This document shows, one piece after another, positions 12,116 through 23,780 of a stretch of DNA of 64,000 nucleotides. The notes under the pieces are model-generated. The model worked only from the letters and a program-made list of their open reading frames with translations. It did no database searches and was not told the origin of the DNA. Source of the stretch: Homalodisca vitripennis (Eukaryota > Arthropoda > Insecta > Hemiptera > Cicadellidae); NCBI RefSeq assembly GCF_021130785.1, contig NC_060211.1, forward strand, positions 23,111,001 to 23,175,000, read 5' to 3'. Position 1 is the first letter of the stretch. Each line of letters begins with the position of its first letter. A program made the translations under genes and the position numbers.

Positions 12116-14150
12116 TTATAATAGAATAGAATAGAATATATTTATTTTTCGAAAGTAATTACAATCCATCACAACTAAAATAATCTGGTACAAAATTATC
12201 AAAAAAGATGGTAATAATATTAATTCACATTTAGTCTTAAATTAATTACTGCAATTAAACTATACAATACCACAAAGTATCATAATTAAAAGAATAAAAA
12301 TACTATATACAAGTTTAAATGCAACACACACATTCTAGTATATATCCAATATATATTTACTTTCAAAAAACATAGGGCCTCTCAGGCAAAGCCTGTGAAG
12401 AGGTTCCTTCTCTAATATTAAACATTTTGCGCTACAAAGATTTTGATGTTTTATTTAACCACATAAAGTCCCACTACATAAATGCAATTGTGGCAATATA
12501 ACTTCAGCAAACCTAGCCGCTTAGAATAATGTTTGTTTCTTTAAGATATAGATTCAACACAAATTAAACTTGTATATTAATAAGGTGATCGATATTATCT
12601 TTTTTTTAAAGCCAAAACTTCAATTTTTTTTCAAACAACTTAGCATTTGTACAATTTGCAATACTTTTCGGAATAGTATTAAAAATTATTTTTTACTTCA
12701 ATTGCGCTTATAGATGTGCTTATTAAATAAATATAATATAAATATAAATAAACTGCATGTTTTAAATAACACATCGGTTTTCACTGTACACAGTACATGT
12801 TGTACTGACAGGTATACATCAGCCATTAAGATCCCTTCTGGGATAGGCTTCGTAGTAATTATTTTATATAAATAAAGATTTTATAAATATTAAAATCAAA
12901 GGAACTTTAAGGTAAAGGATTTAAAATAGAATAGAATATAAAAGAGCAAACACAACATACAAATTTTGCATAAGTGCGGGTGAAGCATTGGAATAAAAAA
13001 AACCGATAGCCTAAACATTTAGATTGTATAAAACTCTGAATCGGATCTGTTTGAACTTGGATATTTTCCTGGTTATTTTTCGCGTCTCCACGCAATCTCT
13101 ATTATGATATATTTCATTAGGATAATATAACGATATAAATAGGGTTAATATAAGACATTCAACAAGTCACGGTTAGTATAATAATGTATTAAAACAATAA
13201 ATCTGCGATAACACTTCGTATTAGGGCTTCTCTGGCGATTTTGAATCGAGATATTAACCCAATGTTCAAGACTATCTCAGAAAATATCACTATATAATTT
13301 AAATAGACTCATTAATATAAAAATTTCCTATTTTTATTCATGTGTCCATGAAATTCATTGGTTATATATTAATTTCTTCATAGTAAAAAAATACTGTAAC
13401 ACTAATACTATAAAGTTATATGCTAGTTACATTTATTTGTTTTTTAAATACTTACTTTTATGTATACAAAATTAAAACTAAGTGTTCACTATGTCATAAC
13501 AAAAACTAAGAATTTTGAATCATATTTTGAAAATCGGATCTACTTGAAACCAATTAGGTTCATGTTTGTTTATGAAAACAAATTTTCAGTCAGCTGTCAG
13601 ATAAACTGCTATTATTGTTTTTTTAATTCAGGATTTCTTTGAAGTATGGACTGACATAGTTTTATGAAGTTTTGAGATGTAAATTAAAGTGTTCTGTATG
13701 TAAAAACATATATAACCAAAAACCATATTTAACAAAGTGGTATGTGGGTTTAAAAGGTAGAGTAAAAGCTTGGCAATGATAAGCCTTTCAGTTTTAGTGG
13801 AAACTATGCTCAAGCAAAGTAAGTCAGTAAACATATACGTTGATTGGATTTTATATTGAAGTATAATCTATCGTGAGCAATACTATAATGAGAACCGTCT
13901 TGTTGCTATAATGCAGTTACTTGTTACTTTAATTTTTACTAACAATCTCTGACCAAGAGCAAATGTGTTAGTACACATTACAATTTTATTTCTTATTTAA
14001 TAGAAGGGATTACTACATATTTAAGTGAATTAAACTACTATTAAATGCAACTTCTAGTATGATATTTGCAAAATTTGTTGCAGTTGCAACTCTACGTTTG
14101 ACCGATGAAGTGATCTTTAGCAAGTTTCATCTTCTTATATTCTAATTCGA
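12116..14150. other. AT-rich region with TAGAA tail-like repeat
   Basis: Starts with ATAGAATAGAATAGAATATA at 12121, which resembles the simple-repeat tail of a LINE inserted on the minus strand (compare TAGAATAGAATA at 12926). No reverse-transcriptase frame seen next to it. The rest holds nothing recognised. Confidence 0.35.
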
Positions 14151-14154
14151 ATTA

Positions 14155-14960
14155 GCCTAAGGGCCAAGTAATAAAACATCCGTATTAATCCTAATAATAT
14201 TATAAATACTAAAGTGCCTTTGTTTTCACGCGTAAACTACTCTGCCGGTTGTACTGAATCTGTACATGGACATTCTTACAGTTCCTGGGATGAATATAGA
14301 CATATTCTTATTTGTAAAATCCCCCGAGCTACGCCCCACTGGTCTTTAAAGTACCAAAAAATTCCATCTTGGTCTCTTAAGTTGATTAATATTAATTGAA
14401 TAAGCCTGTGCATGTAATTAACTGCTCTCTGTAAACATTGTTTATAATTTTCAATTTTTTTACATTTATAGTGAGTAAATTGTCTAAAGAGTAACCACAA
14501 TTATTAACGCTGTTTTAGATTTCAGAGATTAGGTTACTACTATTCTACCTTAGAACATGTCCTAAAACATAAGGTCAGAATTTGACTCCGAAAACTACCT
14601 TTGAAGCATTCGACAAGAACTATTCTAGATTAAATTTCGCTAGACTCTTCTTCTGAACTAATGTACCAATTCCAGTTCTAAATGTTATAAAATATTTTTA
14701 ACAAAATTTTGAATATATCATTAAATGTTGATATAAAATCCAACTTAATTCTCTTAGTTACAGAAGTGGCTTCTCTGAAGTGATAATTTTTTTTAAATCG
14801 GGAAACATAACAAAACATAATAAGAACAAAGTTAGTTATGACCGTAAATATAAACCTTTTGGCGTATTCTTTTAATTGTGGCAATAAGGCAAACTCAACA
14901 TTCGCATCGGAAATATAATTCATTCAAACAAGCAGTGGTCAAACGTACAATGCCTACGAA
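14155..14960. mobile_element. Helitron-like relic, no clear 3' end
   Basis: Collinear with the element at 23781: CCCCACTGGTCTTTAAAGTAC, AAGCCTGTGCA, AACTGCTCTCTGTAAACAT, and later the block read on the minus strand as NYISDANVEFALLP (also at 59050: NYISNADVEFALLP). The terminal CTAG is not preserved. Confidence 0.6.
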
Positions 14961-15015
14961 ATTGCGTGGAAAGGTGCAAAACTGCCAATGTTTCTAATAA
15001 TTTATATTATGAAAC

Positions 15016-15309
15016 TCAGCTGTCCAACAGCTCTAAGAACAGCAGGATCTGTGTACCTCTAGAATAGCTAACGCTGAATTGTGTTTTTATATATGATGGA
15101 AGAACATTTCTTATGTAAAATACGTGATTCGTTAAAGCGATCTCTCTTGGGGTGCATTTATACATCTGCCTAAAACTGCTATAGTCAGGGATTTGGTTTA
15201 TGAGCAAATCGTCTTCTTTGAACATTTTCCCCTTTATAAGAAGCAACTGAGATATCATTTCTTGAGATACTACTACTAAATTCAAAACATAAATAAATGG
15301 AACATGCAA
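15016..15309 (-). pseudogene. Open frame of unknown origin, possibly LINE-derived
   Basis: A 97-codon minus frame with the stretch PREIALTNHVFYIRNVLPSY, which has a flavour of LINE C-terminal tails but no decisive motif. No splice sites linking it to the micro-exon gene. Confidence 0.25.
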
Positions 15310-15654
15310 TGTTGTTATTGAGACTTTATTGTAAGGAATATGTAAATATTAGTAAATAAAAATGTATGACTAAACAATAGATCGCAGTAGGAATTGAAGT
15401 TTCGTGATACAAACAGAAAAAAAGATCCGCCGTAATTAGACACGTCCGCTTAGACACCGCTGCTAAACAACCAGGAAAAAATACACAGTATTATAAGAAT
15501 TCACATCAAACTTGCTGATGGCAAAAAACATTGATACTCACCAATCAGGTGGACATAGCGTTCGACTACATGTAACACCTCCTTCTCCTCATCAAACTAA
15601 AGAAGGATGGGTTTTCCGATGGTTGTGTCAACTGGATCTAGTCTTACCTCACTG

Positions 15655-16190
15655 GACGTCAACAACGAGTGAAGAAAGGGAATACAATGTTTGACCGGAA
15701 AATTATTACGACGGGTGTTCCACAAGGCTCCGTTCTTGGGCCCCTTTTATTCTCACTTTACATAAACGATATCATTTCTATCATAAGGTATTCAAATATA
15801 AATATTTACTCCAAAAACATACGTTCACTGTTCAATTAAAGAACTAGACACTTTTGTGCCACTACTCAACTTAGATATCGTAGCGATTAACTTTTGGCCT
15901 AAACTACATGGAATGAAAACAAGACCCAAGCAGTGATTATAGGTAACTCGAAATTGATTGATGTTAACCGTATTAACCTTGTTACCACACCGAAAGTGAA
16001 ACGTAACAGTCGTGAAATAAATTAACCAAATTAAATTGAAGAGGTCTCAGGCTTACTATGAATACAGACGTGAAATGGGCTGCCCATGTTACAATGATAA
16101 ATAACAAATTCTTTGCTGGCATCCATGGTTTTAAAGAAGTTTGTTTTACATTTGCCATTCTATATTAAGGTGATTAAGACACTTATATAT
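15655..16190 (+). mobile_element. LINE reverse-transcriptase fragment, degenerate
   Basis: The plus strand reads ITTGVPQGSVLGPLLFSLYI followed by NDIIS, the usual jockey/CR1/RTE reverse-transcriptase segment, then a broken region with QAVIIGNSKLIDVNRINLVT and KWAAHVTMINNKFFAGI. Stops and frame changes show it is dead. The YADD box is lost. Confidence 0.82.
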
Positions 16191-16469
16191 TGCTCTTTTA
16201 TATTGTTACTTTTTTACTTTATCTTTCATGAAGAATTATATTATTAACTTCATAAGTTATTTTATGTGAATTAAGCAATTTTATTGTACAGTATAAGTAT
16301 GTACAGTATGCTTACAGTTTACATGTTTCTGTATTAAATTATTGTAGTTTTACTGTACATCATATGATATTGCGTGATAGAGAGGGTCTTCAGCCCTATC
16401 TCCGCCTATTTATTGTAGTATATCTAAATGGGTCTATATGTAAACACTTCGAGCACTCCCCCACCCCCC

Positions 16470-17005
16470 CCAATTTCAAATTTTGGGGAATGGGCAAAGT
16501 TGTAACAGTGACTAAATATTTCACATCTATTTCATAGAAAGCTGTCACTAGAATTTAGTTTTTGATGGATAAAGATGGAGGGATTGAACTCGGGGCTTCT
16601 TATCAACGGGAAAATGTTCACAGATGACGAGTTACTCATAATCCGAGAACCCTGACTATGAACGTTTTCGGCAGGTGTGTAAATGCACCCCTCGGGAGAT
16701 CTTTTTAACGAAACACGTATTTTACATCATAAATGTTCTTTTATCATATTCTAAAACACGATGGGGAGTTCGAAGTGTTTAAATGTGTACCCATTAAGAG
16801 ATACCTCATTTTAAAGGTCTTTATTAAAGAAGAAGAACAGTGTAAACTTAAGCTTTCTATATTAACTCAAAACTTTTTAGCCGACTCCCCAAAAATCCCA
16901 TTTTGGGGAAATGTGCAAAGTTGTAACAGAGACTAAAAAGTTTACTTCTATTTCTTAGAGAGGTATCCTGAATTCCACTCCTCCATCTTTATCCATCAAA
17001 ATCTG
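16470..17005. repeat. Duplicated block with partly inverted tail
   Basis: ATTTTGGGGAA, GCAAAGTTGTAACAG and GACTAAA with a following TTCTATTTC occur near 16480 and again near 16888 in the same direction. Each is followed by TTGATGGATAAAGATGGAGG (16562) or its complement (16980). Origin unknown, likely a fold-back or nested element. Confidence 0.6.
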
Positions 17006-17584
17006 AACAGAGTGTATCCTTACTTTCAACTCGCACTATATAGTACATAGCTAATTGAGACAAGTTAAATTGTGTTTTCAAAAACCAAGTTAAGCAAAAG
17101 TTATACGACAAAAGGATTGAGTTAACGCGTCATGTAAACCATGTATAATATACGTTTATATATGTATAATATTTTTTACTACATCCTTTGAAACACCATC
17201 TTGCTATTTATTCTTGGAATCAATAATGAATTAATTGAGTTGGAATTTATCTTTAACTGGTTTAGTGAGTATTCTTTTCAGGATAAAAATCATTAATAAT
17301 TATAATAATAATGATCATGGTACATTGAATCATATAACGTAAAAGAATAGGTATATAATCGAGTTTAATTATTTGATGAGTATAATAAATTTATAATTGA
17401 TTGTATATTTACTTTTATGAACTTATATAAAGAAAAACTATTTTTTATCATTACACTCTATTAGTCTGTAGTGCTCCACCCCTATGAAAATAGTTGTGTC
17501 GTCATGAAGCTATTTGTAGCTTCAGTATTTGTACTGCAACTAAATCTTAAGGGTTAAAATGAAAAGCTCTGTAACGTATATAAT

Positions 17585-17590
17585 TTTATT
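17585..17590 (-). terminator. Polyadenylation signal AATAAA for E30 isoform
   Basis: The minus strand reads ACAAAATAAAATTA here, giving AATAAA about 77 nt after the E30 stop codon, a normal distance for a short 3' UTR. The hexamer is common by chance in AT-rich DNA; the support is its position. Confidence 0.55.
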
Positions 17591-17666
17591 TTGTATACAT
17601 AACACTCTATGCTAAATTGTTGACCCTATTATAATATGATGTTGGCCTTACTATAATATATTGTTT

Positions 17667-17738
17667 CTAGAAAAATCGAGAGTGGTCCAGGGCGCTTCTC
17701 TGGTTTCTTCGAATTGCCTGGTTTACTTCATTCCTCGT
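17667..17738 (-). CDS. Exon E30: alternative terminal coding exon with stop
   Basis: 23 codons plus TAG. It begins TRNEVNQAIRRNQRS and ends ALDHSRFF-stop. The acceptor is strong (TTTTTTAATTGCAG). The stop codon is at 17667-17669 and an AATAAA signal lies about 77 nt further down the transcript. With E29 it gives a basic, non-proline C-terminus. E31 to E34 lie downstream, so either this is an alternative end of the gene or those exons belong to longer isoforms. Confidence 0.82.
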   Translation of the reverse strand, partial: TRNEVNQAIRRNQRSALDHSRFF

Positions 17739-18215
17739 CTGCAATTAAAAAATATACACAAAAGGTTAAACACAGCCATAGATTCTAGCGATGGCTATTG
17801 AGGGCAAATTGTTTCTATTAATATTATGCAATTTTACAAAACTAAATTGGGAAAATTTACAGAATAGGCACATTTAAGAAAATATATACAACACTATTCA
17901 TTACTATTATTATTCATCGCAGTATTATTCTGTGAAGCGAAGCATTAATGCTACCCTCATTATTTTTGCTCCACAGTGGACAACTTTTGAAATAATTTCA
18001 ATTGTTGAATTGGGCTGCTACTTTGGATTGACATTGAGTGGTCTAATTGAATATCATTACTCTCGACCGTTCTCATAGTCTAAGACACTTAGTTGACTTT
18101 CATACTTTTACATAAAATTCCCGTATACTGAGAATAGACTTGCCAGAATACTATGACAGCTAACTGTGTACATTAGATGCTTGATTTCTACTTTGAGTCT
18201 TTGTGTATTGAGCAA
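17739..18215. other. Intron E29-E30, proximal part
   Basis: AT-rich with no recognised feature. Confidence 0.5.
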
Positions 18216-18219
18216 TGTT

Positions 18220-18450
18220 ATGAGAATCTCTTCTTCAGGTAAATAAGTAACCTAGTTACTAGGTTTGTAATCTAGTTTGTAGTTATGTATTAGGTTAGTT
18301 ATTTACCTGAAGAAGAGATCAGATTGCAAATCTCGAAACGTAATTTTACTGATTCTTTGTTTCACTGAACGATGGCAAATGCCCGGAAAAATCCTGTTTC
18401 CTTCAAAATCCTTCCATCGTCAAAAACACTTCAAACAAAGGAATAAATAT
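18220..18450. repeat. Dispersed repeat with fold-back arms, copy 1
   Basis: Arms ATCTCTTCTTCAGGTAAATA and its complement enclose about 40 nt (18226-18319), followed by CAGATTGCAAATCTCGAAAC and CACTGAACGATGGCAAATGC. The same series occurs at 62965-63190. Probably the end of a retroelement. Confidence 0.75.
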
Positions 18451-19146
18451 TATTAAATTTTGGATCCCAGCTGAGTCATCTGTTAAGTAAATTAATTATG
18501 TTTCTTGTTCGTACTACAGTGGTGGTGAAATAGTTCGCTTAGTTTAATTGTCAATTTTTGTTATTTTGCAAGATTTTTCAATCAGAAGATAGAGTGTTTG
18601 AATGCCTAAGATGTTAATCTAAATTCAGCTTAATTAGCACACACTCGTAATCTTTATATACAAACCACCTGATAAACTACCGCTCAATACCAAGTGATAT
18701 TAATGATAAGTGTTTACTCACAATCACCACAGATTCTGTGTGTCGTCTTGTAATAAAGGTTTGCTCTAATTCTTTCTGCCACTCCTCCTAATTCGTAATA
18801 TTACACTAGTCAAAACCTATGTTAGTGGTTCGATTCACTCAAGTTCACGGGTTACTTTTCAAGATTAACACTCGATGAGAAATAATGCAAACTTAATAAT
18901 TAGACACTCGTGAAAATTTCAGCACGTTCTGATTTAAAACTTTCTTTAAAAAGAATCAAACAGTTTTATAATTGATTTTTAGTCCATCTTTGGCCGTTGT
19001 ATAAAGTATTTAGATGACACTATGGTAAGTTATTTAATCAAAATTCTAACTAAATTAGTTACTATGATGGAATTTCAACTATTGCTGTCAATAAAAGTTA
19101 TCTAATACAAAATGATTAATCCATTTTTAATGTGATTCAAACTTAC

Positions 19147-19182
19147 CTCTCGAACGACCTGTCTCATTTCTGCAGCCATGCC
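19147..19182 (-). CDS. Exon E29: GMAAEMRQVVRE exon
   Basis: Twelve codons, GMAAEMRQVVRE, between ACTCTTTCAG and GTAAGTTTG. Unlike the others it has no proline and looks helical. It directly precedes the terminal exon E30, and together they would form a charged C-terminal segment. Confidence 0.78.
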
Positions 19183-20142
19183 CTGAAAGAGTGTATTTTT
19201 TACTAACCATTCCTGACTAAATGTTTTATTAGGCATTTAATAATTTATTGCTATTAGGAGTGTTTTCTAGCTGACTTCTCCTTACATTCTACATGTTTGC
19301 AAAACTTTATCTGAACTTATGCGTTTGTATTTTATAATTATCTTTTCTTAATTGGGTGTTACATGATACTAAATTGTATTCTGTTACTTTCTCTATAGTT
19401 TCAGAAATAGATAGAAAATATAAAAATATAAGGTATGCTATGTTAATACCTCTTTAAGATTTCAAATCCAAAAATAATTATTTACAACTAGTGCTTTTTA
19501 ATTTAACTAAGATTTCACTAGTACCTGAATTTTTATATGTAACAATGTCCACTTACAACACATTATTGAAAAAATAGAAAAGCTAGAATGAATAAGACTC
19601 CAAAAAAGTATCATATTTATTTTGTGTAAAACGCAAATTTAACATAATAGATTAAAACGACTTCTCGACTTGTGTTGTAAAAGACAGTGTAAATAAGGTT
19701 TGGTACAATGTAAAAAGAGCGATTATTTGTACATTTCATTATTTCATTCACATTTTTCATTAATAAATAATAGTATGTTGTATATAATACATAAATATTA
19801 GTTTGTAAAAATAAACATGGTTTTGATTACAACTGAAAGACATTTCATTTCTTTATTTCATACGGTACTAATACTAAATATTCATTACCATTTCATACCA
19901 TTAGCTTATAATATTTTAATTATTCTTTATATCTCATTCTTAATTCATATATTTTATAATTTAACATATTCAATGAATTTTGTTGAATATTCATTGAACC
20001 TACGGCTTATAATGATTTTGTTCTCTTAGTAACAACGTATATTAATGGTTTTAAATGCTGTGATTAAACAGCTAAAACTATTACTAGCAAAGGTTATATG
20101 ATAACCTCCCGAATTGTGGTGTGCACTTATTATACTACTTAC
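19183..20142. other. Intron E28-E29, nothing recognised
   Basis: Very AT-rich; the 70-codon plus frame at 19817 is hydrophobic low-complexity sequence without support. Confidence 0.5.
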
Positions 20143-20196
20143 CCCAGGCTGCTGCTGTTGTGCAGGGGCGGCACCATGACGAGGTCTCGATACAGG
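20143..20196 (-). CDS. Exon E28: glutamine-tailed exon
   Basis: Eighteen codons, PVSRPRHGAAPAQQQQPG, between ATGTCCAG and GTAAGTAGTA. Proline/alanine/glutamine-rich; related in style to E10 and E32. Confidence 0.78.
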
Positions 20197-21519
20197 CTGG
20201 ACATGCAGTAATGGACTTGATTAGTTATAGTAGCGAATAATTTTTAAATAAAATATAAATAATAAAATAATAAGTAGCCAAAATTAAATAAAATCCACAC
20301 AAATTTGTACGAGTGGTTCAATGTTTATTTTAAAGTGCAAGTAACACACGATACTGTGAAAATACATGTTGTTTTCTTATTATTTATTTCGAGTCATTTT
20401 TTCAACACAAGGATTTTTACAGCAATCCTATTTCTAAATGGATGAACTGTATTGGATCTCTGCTATAATATTTTTGATTAAACTAGTCCTACTTGAGCAC
20501 ATTTTCCCGTTGAATATTCAATACTCGTGAAACAACTCGTCTGTATTGTGAATGGTTTAGAACTCTTCGCCTCCATTCAAAGTAACTTTTTCAACTGTAC
20601 CTTTCATGTAGTATAAGAAGCTAAGGAGAAATAATAAAGACAATATTCAACACAATAAGTTGCACACATCTTTGCTATAAAAAAACCACTCTCAAGCAAC
20701 GTATCGTTTTTATTGCAGTAATTATGTATTCTTAGAATTAATTATTCATCAAGTGTCATCAATCAACTTGTGTTCCATCAGATAGTTTTGAACCTTATGT
20801 TCTTACAGCCTAATTCGTGATGAGCCTCTGTAGTATCAAAAGTCAGGACAATTGTGTCATGTATGAAATAATTAAGAGGAAAATTAATGATTGGATAGGT
20901 GGTGATTTTCAAAATATTAACCTCCTGTGTATTCATAAAATTCTCATATGTGAGAAAAGTAACCTGGCTTCCTCATCTTATCCTAATTGACGTTTCAATG
21001 GTTGCTCGGGGTATTTACCAACCAACGACTAAATCTTCTCTCAAAGAAGACCAAATCCCTCACCAAGTGCTCGTTTACTACAAGAAGACAATACTTCTGA
21101 CCGCAATACTTTATATATGAGATATAACCAGTGATAAAAATCTCAAAACTGAGCCAGCCATCTTTGCATCAAATCGAGGTCATAGTAAGAGGAAGTAGTA
21201 TAAGTCAGAACCTCCTCACAGATCGCCGCATCCTACATACTATACTTCCGAGTAAAGATAACATATTTTGTGGTAGATCGTACCGTTTTGGATGGTACAT
21301 TTACTCTACACGAGGAAAATTTGTAGTAGGTATTCATCCAACTAATACGTAGGTACTGTAGATTTGACAAATTGAAAATTTGTTATCTACAAAATATCCT
21401 GATCTTTTTAACACTTTAGTGACAGACAGTAGGTTTTTCACTTAACTTACTGAATTAATAAAAATCATATAAGATTTAGTTTCAAGAAGAGTCGCAATAA
21501 AAGCACTATATGAACCTAC
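20197..21519. other. Intron E27-E28, nothing recognised
   Basis: Two plus-strand frames of 73 codons (20899, 21131) lie end to end in slightly less AT-rich DNA and could be an element remnant, but no family feature is seen. Confidence 0.4.
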
Positions 21520-21600
21520 CTCATCACAACCTCCAAATGCGATGCTGGACTGCATCATAGCCTGTCTTCCACGGGCTACTTGGCTCGGAGGTGGTTGCTC
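21520..21600 (-). CDS. Exon E27: RGRQ-type module
   Basis: 27 codons beginning EQPPPSQVA, with core RGRQAMMQSSI and ending AFGGCDE. Acceptor AATTTCCAG, donor GTAGGTTCA. Paralogue of E18 (shared RGRQAMMQSSI) and more distantly of E1, E5, E9 and E12. The conserved R-G-R-x-x-M-x-x-S across six exons is the strongest sign that this is real protein. Confidence 0.9.
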
Positions 21601-22314
21601 CTGGAAATTATCATTCACTTGATTACCTAGTTTATTGATTACCTAAAGTTTTTAACTGCATTAATTATTGTATTAATAAATAAATATTGACTTTATCTAA
21701 AGAAATTTTTCGGGAACGTAGTTATTTGAACCGTGTTCTTAACAAATGATTAGACTAAGAAAATTATTAATGCCAACGTCAGTTATTTTAAAATAAGGAT
21801 TATAACAAAATGCTAGGTTATTTAGCAAATTTTATTCTGTACACGTGTGTTTTAAATATTTTAACAGTCATTCAGTACCGACTCCTAAAGTAACAATAAC
21901 ATTTTCCCAGCTAGATTGTAAATCCCCCTGCCGTGTCCCAAGTATGTTAGAACACACACCTAATCAGAGTCTACAGGGAACACAACGACTATTGCTCTTA
22001 AACCTTAAAAATTAAAAAGAGTCTTGTGGTGTATACAAAACAGACCTCCCGTTGATTAGTAACCCATAAGGAGGTCCCATACTTGTTTTGGAACGATTTT
22101 AAAAGCATCTGGACCTATGCGACAAATTTCAGAGCTGCCAGATGTTAAAATAAGACGTATATTTTTTAAAGTGCTTTATGAAAATACAGTAATTAAATAA
22201 TAATTAAATGACCGTAAGTCCTAGAGATTTTTTTCTCTGAGGTCACGAAGTTTAGAAAAATTCACCAAGTCCTATAAGGACCTTTACGCTGCTTCCTGAA
22301 TGACAGGATGTTCT

Positions 22315-22700
22315 GAACGAATAAGGTTGGGGGTAGGGGTCACCTTCTGTCTAGATCCATGAGGAAGAATTTAGTGCACTAATCTCAGTTCATGTGCCTT
22401 CGGAAGAATGGGAAAGCCTTTGGACCAGCCTCTCCAGTCAAAGCAGGGCAGGGGGTGGCACACCCTTATGTCTAGGCTAGCGAACCTTTGATTGTTAGAG
22501 AACGAACGCCGCCAACTCCAACAGTCATCTCCCGCAGTAGACTAGACCTATCGAATTACCCTTGCGCCCGAGAATCTCGACATTTACGGTTAGTGATGTC
22601 CCACTCCTGGACATCCATAGGGTTTCCCAAGATTTAAGTGATATTTGCTGCACCCAGTGTGGGTTTAACTGGAAGGTCTAAATCAGCCAGAAGTGAATCC
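22315..22700 (+). repeat. Dispersed repeat family, copy c
   Basis: Contains CCATGAGGAAGAA, CACTAATCTCAGTTCATG, CCAGCCTCTCCAGTCAAAGC, AACAGTCATCTCCCG, CTAGACCTATCGAAT, TCTCGACATTTACGGTTAGT, CTCCTGGACATCCATAGGGT and CACCCAGTGTGG, in the order seen in copies a and d. Confidence 0.78.
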
Positions 22701-22981
22701 TATATATGAATATGAACGTGTAGGTTAGGCTTTCCATAAATGAGGGGAAATGTTTTCGATGTCACAATCTTCGTTTCAAAATAAAACGAATTGAAATGTC
22801 GCACAGTCTTCGTTTTCTATAACTTAAACTATTACCACATTTCTTACTCCTTTATAACTTCAACCGCATGGTACAGATTGAAAGTAGGAAAATGCGTTGA
22901 CTGATATCAGATACTTGTGAAAACTCATAACTGACTGATTCTAATAACTAATCATACTATTATTTACCATTATGTACTTAC

Positions 22982-23017
22982 CGGAGGACAAACCGGTGCT
23001 GATACCGTTGCCGCTGG
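22982..23017 (-). CDS. Exon E26: PAATVSAPVCPP exon
   Basis: Twelve codons, PAATVSAPVCPP, between CATTTTCAG and GTAAGTACAT. Same length and ending as E16 and E17, and shares A-A-T-V with E14. It precedes the RGRQ exon E27, as E17 precedes E18. Confidence 0.86.
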
Positions 23018-23260
23018 CTGAAAATGCGAGAAAAAACAAAATAAGTAATTTTATATGAATAGTATATTCAAGTATATAAAACTAAACTATTAAATATTTA
23101 AAATGTGCATTATGCAAAACACATTTCTAAAAATCACACATATTTTTGAAACAAAACAATTTGTATTACAAAAAATCGAAATAAAGAGTTTATTAACACT
23201 TTAAAGTTTACAGACTATAGAAAAAAGATTTATTTTTATTACATGTTTTATTGTACTTAC

Positions 23261-23284
23261 CCTAGGTGGCGATCTGGGTGGAGA
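23261..23284 (-). CDS. Exon E25: 24-nt SPPRSPPR micro-exon
   Basis: Eight codons, SPPRSPPR, between ATACTTTCAG and GTAAGTACAA. A perfect doublet of SPPR. The repeat SPPR is also the core of E13 and close to the tail of E22. Confidence 0.86.
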
Positions 23285-23700
23285 CTGAAAGTATATGAAA
23301 CAATAATATTAAAAAACGTTTATTTAGTACACAAAACAAGTATTAAGAAATAAAACACAACCAGAAATACTAACCCTGATGATCAAATGTGTTTCTTTAA
23401 CAGGCGAATATTTTACTTCGCCAAATCGAATTTCACAGAACAAGAAAATTACATAAGTAATATATCTATATTCAAAATAATGTACTAAAATAATATTTAA
23501 GTAGTAAAAAGATGAATTTCTATAGTCCTATTACTTTTAGTGCAACTTTTTAACAAACACAGATATAATTTAAATTTATCAGTGCATACTACACAAAAAT
23601 ATGAAATTAAATTATTGTGTGCTTAAATAAGTATAAAAAATTATCTGGAATATAAACATACGTATAATGGAGTTTTTTTTAATTTTTTCATTGTACTTAC

Positions 23701-23724
23701 CTGTGCTGGTGGACAGACTGGAGG
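23701..23724 (-). CDS. Exon E24: 24-nt PPVCPPAQ micro-exon
   Basis: Eight codons, PPVCPPAQ, between AATTTTCAG and GTAAGTACAA. Together with E25, 416 nt away, it forms two micro-exons with the same donor string GTAAGTACAA, so E24 and E25 may share ancestry. Confidence 0.85.
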
Positions 23725-23780
23725 CTGAAAATTATACACAATCATATTATTAGACATAATTCTAGTATATAAACAAGTTA

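Noticed and set aside
15545..15600. Minus-strand exon-like segment FDEEKEVLHVVERYVHLI with a GTGAGTATC donor
   Set aside because: 55 nt and not phase 0, unlike every other exon; lies beside a LINE fragment and more likely belongs to an old element or is chance.
18714..18757. Possible micro-exon next to GTGAGTAAAC on the minus strand
   Set aside because: Available acceptors give lengths not divisible by three and no family motif.
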